A stretch of DNA of 64,000 bases. Origin: Aquabacter sp965279295. GTDB lineage: Bacteria > Pseudomonadota > Alphaproteobacteria > Rhizobiales > Xanthobacteraceae. The stretch's first letter is position 1; every line of letters begins with the position of its first letter. Position numbers and translations under genes: made by a program. The notes under the pieces were generated by a model. It was not told the DNA's origin, ran no database searches, and worked only from the letters and a program-made list of their open reading frames with translations. The DNA lies in assembly GCA_965279295.1 (NCBI GenBank), contig CBDIHQ010000011.1; one strand, written 5' to 3'. Positions 58,405 to 64,000 of this stretch are shown piece by piece.

Positions 58405-60831
58405 ATGAGCATCGCACGAGTGTTGGATCGAAGCCGGTTCGCAGGCAGGAGCGCCGTGGCGGCCCTCTCGATCGCAAGCCTTCTGGTTCCGCCCTACGCC
58501 TATGCACAGCAGGGCGGCCAAGCGAACCAGAACGCGCCCATCGGCGCGGCGGGCCTTGCATGGCCCCGCGATTTCGATGTGGGTAAAAACCGCCTTGAAA
58601 TCTACCAGCCGCAGATCGAGACCTGGGACGGCACCAAGATCACCGGCCGCTCCGCGCTGGCCATCGGCCCCACCGACGGAACGCCGACCTACGGCTTCGC
58701 GCATTTCATGGCTGACGCCACCATCGACAAGTCCGCCGGACTGGTCCACCTGGACCGCATCACGGTCGACAAGGTGGAAGTGGCCACCGCGCCGGACCAA
58801 GCCGCTTCGGTCAAGACCACCATCGACCAGCGCCTGCCGAAGGATGGACTGACGGTGCGCCTCGACCAGCTCCAGGCGAGCTACGCGGTGAACCAGAAGA
58901 TCGCCGAGATGAAGTCCCAGCCGGTGGACAACACGCCGCCGAAGATCGTCTTCACCGACACCCTGACCATCCTGGTGCCGATCTCCGGCCCGCCCGCCAT
59001 GCGTCCCGTGGACGGCGCACCGACCTATCAGCGGGTCATCAACACTCGCCCCCTGATCCTGCATGACTCCAAGGGCATCTTCCACCTTCAGGCGGCGGGC
59101 ACCTGGTATGAGAGCAATTCGCTCACCGGCACCTGGCTGGTCACACCGAAGCCGGCCGCCGATCTGGTCGCGGCAGGGGCTGCCGCCGCGAAGGTCGGAT
59201 CGCCGGACCCGTTGCTGAACAAGGACGGCAAGCCGATCACGCCGCCGCCGGCCATCCTGGTGTCCACCGAGCCGACCGAACTGGTGCAGACCAACGGCCA
59301 GCCGCAGATGCTTCCCGTGGCGGGCACCCAGCTCCTCACCATGAGCAATGCGGACCACGCCGTGTTCATGGATCCGAACAACAACAATTTCTACGTGCTG
59401 ACCTCGGGCCGCTGGTTCCGCTCGGCGGGCATGGACGGCCCGTGGGCTTTCGTTCCCTCGGACGCGCTGCCGGCTGATTTCGCCAAGATCCCCCCGACGG
59501 ATCCGAAGGCGAACGTTCTGGTCTCGGTCGCCGGCACCCCGCAGGCGAAGGAAGCGGCGATCGCCGCGACCATCCCGCAGACCTCCACCGTGAAGCGCAC
59601 CGCGACCACCACCGTCAGCTATGCCGGCAATCCCGAATTCGCCGAGATCTCGGGCACATCCCTGAAGTACGCCGCCAATACGTCGACGCCGGTCATCCAG
59701 GTGACGCCGTCGAGCTATTATGCGGTGTCCAACGGCGTGTGGTTCGTCGCCCGCTCGCCCGCCGGCCCCTGGGTGGTGGCGGCGGAGGTTCCCCCCGCGA
59801 TCTACAGCATTCCGGTCGCCTCGCCGCTGCATTACGTGACCTATGTGCGGGTCTATAATGCGACACCCGAAACCGTCGTGGTGGGATATACCCCCGGCTA
59901 TATGGGCGTCATCGTCGCGCCCGGCGGCACGGTGGTCTACGGCACCGGCTATAATTGCTACGGCTATATCGGGGCGGCCTATTGGTATCCCTGCCCCACC
60001 ACCTACGGCTACGGCGCCGGATTCTCGCTCGGCGCGGCCGTGGGCTTCGGCTTCGGCTTCGCCGCCGGCTGGGCCTGGGGCGCGGCGGTGGGCCCCTATT
60101 GGGGTCCCTACTGGGGCAACAACGGCGGCTGGGGCCGCTGGGGCTACGCCAACGTCAACACCGCCAACGTCTACGGTCGCTGGGGCGGTGCCGCCACCGT
60201 GACCCACGCCTGGGGCACCACCTGGAACGGCACCAACTGGAGCGCACGCTCCGGCTACGGTGTCACCGGCCGTGGCACTGAAGTCGCCGGTCGCTCGGCG
60301 GGGGCGTTCAATCCCTACACCGGCAATTATGCCGGCGCCCGCGACACCAGCCGCTACAATCCCTATACCGGCGCCCGCGGCGCCTCAAGCGCGTCGATTT
60401 CGGGCAATGCGCGCACCGGCAACTTTGACGCCAACCGCACGTCGGCGGGCGTCAATCCCACCGCCGGCACCGCGCACGCCTCCTCCACCTCTGTGACCCG
60501 CACCGATGGGCAGGTGAATGTGGACAGCAAGGGCGTCGCCACCAACCAGCGCACCGGCAATTCGGTCGCCTGGAACAACGGCAACGTCTACGCTGATCAC
60601 GACGGAAACGTTTACAAGCACGACAGCGATGGCTGGAACCGCAACACCTCTTCCGGCTGGCAGCAGGTGGATCGCTCCTACAACACCCAGGCGTTGGACA
60701 ATGAGCGGCAGGCTCGCGATTCGTCCGCCCAGCGGTGGAGCGGTGGTGGTGGCAACCGCGACTTCGGCGGCTTCCACGGCGGCGGCGGTGGCGGCGGTGG
60801 CTTCCACGGCGGTGGCGGTTTCCGCCGCTGA
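58405..60831 (+). CDS. large exported Gly/Tyr/Trp-rich protein of unknown function
   Basis: The 808-residue protein has a signal peptide (SAVAALSIASLLVPPYAYA, cleavage after AYA). An N-terminal part of about 500 residues contains repeated short modules around LQAAGTWYESNSLTGTW, VLTSGRWFRSAGMDGPW and AVSNGVWFVARSPAGPW, each ending in G-P/T-W, that look like a repeated beta domain. A hydrophobic Gly/Tyr/Trp stretch follows (about 525-610), then a Ser/Thr/Asn-rich part and a Gly-Phe-His tail ending GGGFRR. I know of no function; similar proteins occur across Rhizobiales. Surface or cell-wall location is inferred. AAGGGAG precedes the ATG at 58405. Confidence 0.8.
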   Translation: MSIARVLDRSRFAGRSAVAALSIASLLVPPYAYAQQGGQANQNAPIGAAGLAWPRDFDVGKNRLEIYQPQIETWDGTKITGRSALAIGPTDGTPTYGFAHFMADATIDKSAGLVHLDRITVDKVEVATAPDQAASVKTTIDQRLPKDGLTVRLDQLQASYAVNQKIAEMKSQPVDNTPPKIVFTDTLTILVPISGPPAMRPVDGAPTYQRVINTRPLILHDSKGIFHLQAAGTWYESNSLTGTWLVTPKPAADLVAAGAAAAKVGSPDPLLNKDGKPITPPPAILVSTEPTELVQTNGQPQMLPVAGTQLLTMSNADHAVFMDPNNNNFYVLTSGRWFRSAGMDGPWAFVPSDALPADFAKIPPTDPKANVLVSVAGTPQAKEAAIAATIPQTSTVKRTATTTVSYAGNPEFAEISGTSLKYAANTSTPVIQVTPSSYYAVSNGVWFVARSPAGPWVVAAEVPPAIYSIPVASPLHYVTYVRVYNATPETVVVGYTPGYMGVIVAPGGTVVYGTGYNCYGYIGAAYWYPCPTTYGYGAGFSLGAAVGFGFGFAAGWAWGAAVGPYWGPYWGNNGGWGRWGYANVNTANVYGRWGGAATVTHAWGTTWNGTNWSARSGYGVTGRGTEVAGRSAGAFNPYTGNYAGARDTSRYNPYTGARGASSASISGNARTGNFDANRTSAGVNPTAGTAHASSTSVTRTDGQVNVDSKGVATNQRTGNSVAWNNGNVYADHDGNVYKHDSDGWNRNTSSGWQQVDRSYNTQALDNERQARDSSAQRWSGGGGNRDFGGFHGGGGGGGGFHGGGGFRR

Positions 60832-60856
60832 TTTCACCGAAACGGTCAACCAGCGA

Positions 60857-60885
60857 CAGGCGCCCTCGGGCGCCTGTTTGGTTTT
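60857..60885 (+). terminator. intrinsic terminator after the large exported protein
   Basis: CAGGCGCCC / GGGCGCCTG with a tiny loop begins 26 bases after the stop and is followed by TTTGGTTTTT. Stem and T-rich tail make this a standard terminator. Confidence 0.82.
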
Positions 60886-61004
60886 TCTCTCACAATCCAA
60901 GCCTCTTCCCGCAAAGCGGCAATTCAGCTACGCAGGGCAAGGCGCTGGCTGGGGATGTCCACTGGACGCCATCCGTTGAACCCCTCAGTATAGGGAGATG
61001 GCTC

Positions 61005-61721
61005 GTGTCTGATCAAACGTCCCATGCTGGCCATGAGCACGCCGAAGGCGAAAGCTGCCGCGATATCTCGCATCTTGTGGAAGGCGTGCGCCGCTTCAAG
61101 GCCCGCTTCTACGAGCAGGCCCCCTCCCTGATGAAGCAGCTGGTCGAGCAGGGCCAGGCGCCCGCGACCCTGATGATCTCCTGCTCGGATTCGCGCGTCG
61201 ACCCGGCGCTGCTCGCCGGCGCCAACCCCGGCGAGTTGTTCGTGGTGCGCAACGTCGCCAACCTCGTGCCCGCCTACGCCCCGGACGACGGCCTCCACGG
61301 CACCGGCGCGGCACTCGAATATGCGGTGCGCGACCTGAAGGTCGATCACATCGTCGTGCTCGGACACGCCCATTGCGGAGGCATCAAGGCGATGCTCTCC
61401 ACCGCCGGCGGCGATCGCCCGCCGCGCGAGTTCGTCACCCCCTGGGTGGAGATGGCGCTCGCCGCGAGCCAGCTCTATCTGCCCGACGAGACCGGAAGCG
61501 GGGAAACCCGCACCATTCCGCTGGACCGGCTGAAGCAGGTGCCCTTCCTCGCCGAGCGCGCCTCCATCCTGGGCTCGCTGGACAATCTCATGACCTATCC
61601 CTGGGTCCGCGAGCGCGTCGAGGCCGGCACACTCCAGCTTCACGGCTGGTGGTTCGATCTGGATTCGGGCGACCTTTGGGCGTCCGACACGCCGGGCGCG
61701 CCCCTGCTGCCCGTCACCTGA
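61005..61721 (+). CDS. beta-class carbonic anhydrase
   Basis: The enzyme interconverts CO2 and bicarbonate with a zinc ion. The 238-residue protein has the ligands in ISCSDSRVDP (Cys-Asp-Ser-Arg) and GHAHCGGI (His-x2-Cys), plus ELFVVRNVANLVP. The start is the GTG at 61005 with AGGGAG seven bases upstream; no ATG is in frame nearby. A His-rich leader (GHEHAEGESC) precedes the domain. The permease gene begins 16 bases after its stop, implying one operon. Confidence 0.92.
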   Translation: MSDQTSHAGHEHAEGESCRDISHLVEGVRRFKARFYEQAPSLMKQLVEQGQAPATLMISCSDSRVDPALLAGANPGELFVVRNVANLVPAYAPDDGLHGTGAALEYAVRDLKVDHIVVLGHAHCGGIKAMLSTAGGDRPPREFVTPWVEMALAASQLYLPDETGSGETRTIPLDRLKQVPFLAERASILGSLDNLMTYPWVRERVEAGTLQLHGWWFDLDSGDLWASDTPGAPLLPVT

Positions 61722-61737
61722 TCGCACCGGGGCGACG

Positions 61738-63453
61738 ATGCGCAAACCCGAAGCCCTCGTTTATGGCGTCGATGATCTGCCGCCGGTCCGGATTGCGCTG
61801 CTCTCCGCCGTTCAGCAGGTCGCGTTCCTGGTGGCGCTTCTGGGAGTTCCCGGGATCGCGGCAGCGCGTCTGGGATTGGACACCCAGCAGTTTCTCGATC
61901 TCGCGGCTTTGACGCTGTTCTGCGCCGGCGTCGTCATCATCATGCAGGGGTTGGGGCGGTTCGGGCTCGGAGCGGGCCTGTTCTACCCGCTGCAATGCAC
62001 CACCGCCGCCATTCCAGCCCTGATGTATGCCTCCGCCGCGGGTCTCAACCTCGCGCAGAACTTCACCATGGTTGCAGTGCTGGGCCTGTCGCAGATTCTG
62101 TTTTCGTTCGTCATCGCCCGGCTGCGCGGCATCTTCACCGTGGAGGTGGCGGGGCTCGCGGTGTTCCTCATCGGCGTGGGGCTCGGCCAGCAGGGCCTTC
62201 TGCTGATTTTCGACCTTCACAGTATGGCGGCCAACAATGCGGTCCCGCACATCCTGACCGCTGCGCTGACGCTCGCGACCCTTATCATCCTGCATGTCTA
62301 TGTTCGCCATCGGCTGCGGCTGTTCACCAACCTGATTGGCCTAGCCGTGGGGCTGGTCTTCAGTGCGCTGGCGGGGCAGTTGGACCCTCGGGACATCGAG
62401 CTTTTCCATCACGCCGCCTGGTTGAGCATTCCCAAGGTGCCGCTGTTCGGATGGGACTTCCAGCCCGAGGTTATCATCCCCTTCGCCGTAACAGGGTTCG
62501 TGCTCGCTCTCACATCGGTCGGCGTGCAGACCATCGCCCAGCGCAACAACGACCGCGACTGGAAGGGGCCGGACTTCGTCTCCATCAGCCGCGGCATTCG
62601 CGCTGAAGGCGTCATGCATGTCCTCGCGGGACTTCTCAACGCCTTGCCCATGGTGGCCTCGGGCGGCGCGGTGGCACTTGCCGCTGCATCCGGCTGCACC
62701 TCGCGCACCATCGCCTACTGGACCGGCGGCCTGCTGATCCTGATTTCCTTCCTGCCGAAGATCATCGGCTTCTGGTTTCTGATGCCGGACTCAGTCACCG
62801 GTGCCATGTTCCTGTTCCTCGCCACCTTCACCACCGTCAACGGCCTGCAACTGGTGGCCAGCCGCGTTCTGGATGCCCGCAAGGTGCTGGCCATCGGCCT
62901 CGGCTTCGTGACCGCAATCGCCTACGAGCCGCTGCGCGCGCTGATCGAAGGGGCGGCACCGAGCCTGCGGCTCGTCACCTTCTCCTCGTTCGCCATGTCG
63001 GTGCTGGTGACGGTGATCCTGCTCGCGGTTTTCCGCATCGGCAACGCCCGCCGGGTGGTTCGCCGGTTCCCCGTGGGACACACCTCGCACACGGATGTCT
63101 CCGACTTCATCGAAGCGGAAGGCGGGCGGTGGGGCGCACGGGTCGACGTGGTGCAGCGGGGCGCCTTCACCGCCGCGCAGGCCATCGATCTCATCGGCCA
63201 GAACCTGGTGGACCCGGCACGACCGGTCATCGAAGTCGCCACCCGATACGATGATGTCGTTTTCGACATTGCGGTCCGATACGAGGGGGACGCGCCCACC
63301 CTCACCGACCGGCCTCCGACTGCGGAGGAATTGCTTGATAACCCAGACCTGACACAGGCCCTGACCGGCTACCTCATCACCCGCCTTGCGCCCAGCCTCC
63401 AGGTGCAGCGGGTCGGCAGCATGTGGGAGCTGCATTTCCGCCTTCAAGTGTGA
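61738..63453 (+). CDS. NCS2/SLC23-type permease with an extra C-terminal cytoplasmic domain
   Basis: The first 440 residues are a multi-helix permease of the nucleobase-ascorbate/NCS2 type (UraA fold): FYPLQCTTAAIPALMYA, LTSVGVQTIAQRNNDRDWKGPDF (in part) and SGGAVALAAASGCTSRTIAYW. Members import uracil, xanthine or urate with protons. Residues about 454-571 form an unusual soluble domain (EGGRWGARVDVVQRGAFTA, VIEVATRYDDVVFDIAVRYEG in pieces, GYLITRLAPSLQVQRVG) with a histidine-kinase-ATPase-like look but no obvious ATP-binding glycines. Standard NCS2 proteins lack it. The gene is coupled to a carbonic anhydrase, so the substrate could be a nucleobase or perhaps an anion; sequence alone does not settle it. 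Confidence 0.85.
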   Translation: MRKPEALVYGVDDLPPVRIALLSAVQQVAFLVALLGVPGIAAARLGLDTQQFLDLAALTLFCAGVVIIMQGLGRFGLGAGLFYPLQCTTAAIPALMYASAAGLNLAQNFTMVAVLGLSQILFSFVIARLRGIFTVEVAGLAVFLIGVGLGQQGLLLIFDLHSMAANNAVPHILTAALTLATLIILHVYVRHRLRLFTNLIGLAVGLVFSALAGQLDPRDIELFHHAAWLSIPKVPLFGWDFQPEVIIPFAVTGFVLALTSVGVQTIAQRNNDRDWKGPDFVSISRGIRAEGVMHVLAGLLNALPMVASGGAVALAAASGCTSRTIAYWTGGLLILISFLPKIIGFWFLMPDSVTGAMFLFLATFTTVNGLQLVASRVLDARKVLAIGLGFVTAIAYEPLRALIEGAAPSLRLVTFSSFAMSVLVTVILLAVFRIGNARRVVRRFPVGHTSHTDVSDFIEAEGGRWGARVDVVQRGAFTAAQAIDLIGQNLVDPARPVIEVATRYDDVVFDIAVRYEGDAPTLTDRPPTAEELLDNPDLTQALTGYLITRLAPSLQVQRVGSMWELHFRLQV

Positions 63454-63517
63454 GAGTGTTGTCTGGGCGCGCGGCCCTGTTTTCCAGCCCACGCCATTGC
63501 CCGAACGGGGAAGGTTC

Positions 63518-64000
63518 ATGCCGCACCGCGCCTATCACGACCTCGCCGCCTATAACGAATGGGCCAATACCCGCATCTATGCGGCGGCGGCGCGCCTGTC
63601 GGATTCGGATTATCGCCGCCCCCTCGGTGCCTTTTTCGGCTCGGTGCATGGCACGCTGAACCATCTGCTGGTGACGGACCGCATCTGGATGGACCGCTTC
63701 GCCCAGTTCAACTGCCCGGCGCCGCCGCTCGACACCATTCTTTTCGAGGAATTGTTCGCCCTGCGCAGTGCCCGCGCGGCGGAGGACACCCGCATCCGCG
63801 TGTTCATCGAACCGTTGGGCGCGGCGGACCTTGATGTCGAGATCAGCTATACCAACAGCAGCGGCACGCGCTTTTCCCAAAGCCTGTGGAGCGCGCTCGA
63901 TCATTTTTTCAACCATCAGGCTCATCATCGCGGGCAGGCGCATGGCCTGCTCACGCAGATCGCGGGGCGCGATGCCGCGCCGTCGCTGGACATGATCGTC
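63518..64000 (+). CDS. DinB family protein (partial, runs off the window)
   Basis: The first 161 residues are present. DinB-like four-helix bundle features are clear: YNEWANTRIYAAAARLSD, GSVHGTLNHLLVTDRIWMDRF with the first metal His, and FNHQAHHRGQAHGLLTQ with the other two. These thiol-dependent or nickel-binding bundles have varied, mostly unknown roles. GGGGAAGG precedes the ATG. Only a short C-terminus is missing. Confidence 0.9.
   Translation, partial: MPHRAYHDLAAYNEWANTRIYAAAARLSDSDYRRPLGAFFGSVHGTLNHLLVTDRIWMDRFAQFNCPAPPLDTILFEELFALRSARAAEDTRIRVFIEPLGAADLDVEISYTNSSGTRFSQSLWSALDHFFNHQAHHRGQAHGLLTQIAGRDAAPSLDMIV

Noticed and set aside
58381..60207. 608-codon minus-strand frame opposite the exported protein
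   Set aside because: His/Gly/Arg-rich composition typical of an antisense frame; the plus-strand protein has a signal peptide, ribosome binding site and terminator.

Overview
The window is high-GC DNA with dense, tightly overlapping operons. Gene content and order fit a hyphomicrobial (Rhizobiales) alphaproteobacterium, probably of the Xanthobacteraceae/Azorhizobium type. This rests on the order rne / amidase / PBP1A / prfB, the block nagZ-scpA-scpB ... tatABC-serS-surE, an RNase E with a large acidic insertion, an oxygen-dependent corrin cluster, and GC-rich palindromic repeats filling many gaps. The species cannot be named from the sequence alone. No rRNA, tRNA, CRISPR array, prophage or complete insertion sequence was seen.

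Layout. 1-3.9 kb: the start of a P-loop protein, adenosine kinase, glmM, an outer-membrane barrel and a single-domain response regulator. 4.1-8.8 kb: a five-gene, translationally coupled operon encoding an ABC permease, an ABC ATPase, an enolase-superfamily enzyme, a cupin and a DUF993 aldolase-like protein. A 20-bp palindrome lies just upstream, and no binding protein or regulator is nearby; this is the best candidate for an uncharacterised metabolic system. 8.8-12.8 kb: pyrophosphatase, a GNAT protein, msrA, an FAH-family hydrolase and a YefM-YoeB toxin-antitoxin pair with a textbook double TGTACA operator. 12.8-21.9 kb: prfB, PBP1A, a cell-wall amidase and rne.

22.2-38.6 kb: a cobalamin riboswitch followed by DUF1636, cobW, cobN, cobG, cobH, cobI and cobJ, then cobK (-), cobL-cobE-cobM, cbiD (-) and cobB. 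Together these cover most corrin-ring methylation and contraction, a,c-diamidation and cobalt insertion. The region is riddled with repeats. Three repeat elements lie in frame inside cobN and one inside cobG, while cobN and cobE each carry an apparent single-base frameshift, so the pathway may be decaying, or the assembly may have errors in G tracts.

38.7-50.4 kb: a small possibly Sm-like protein, succinate-semialdehyde dehydrogenase, a 246-bp MITE-like element, an exported protein, nagZ, scpAB, an orphan ABC ATPase coupled to scpB, tatABC, serS (with an AT-rich in-frame insertion), surE and ndk. 50.5-64 kb: two tandem TerC-family proteins, a stand-alone molybdopterin oxidoreductase, purN/purM, a PncC-like CinA-domain protein, a sugar acetyltransferase, aqpZ, a large Gly/Tyr/Trp-rich exported protein, a beta-carbonic anhydrase beside an NCS2 permease with an extra C-terminal domain, and the start of a DinB-family protein.
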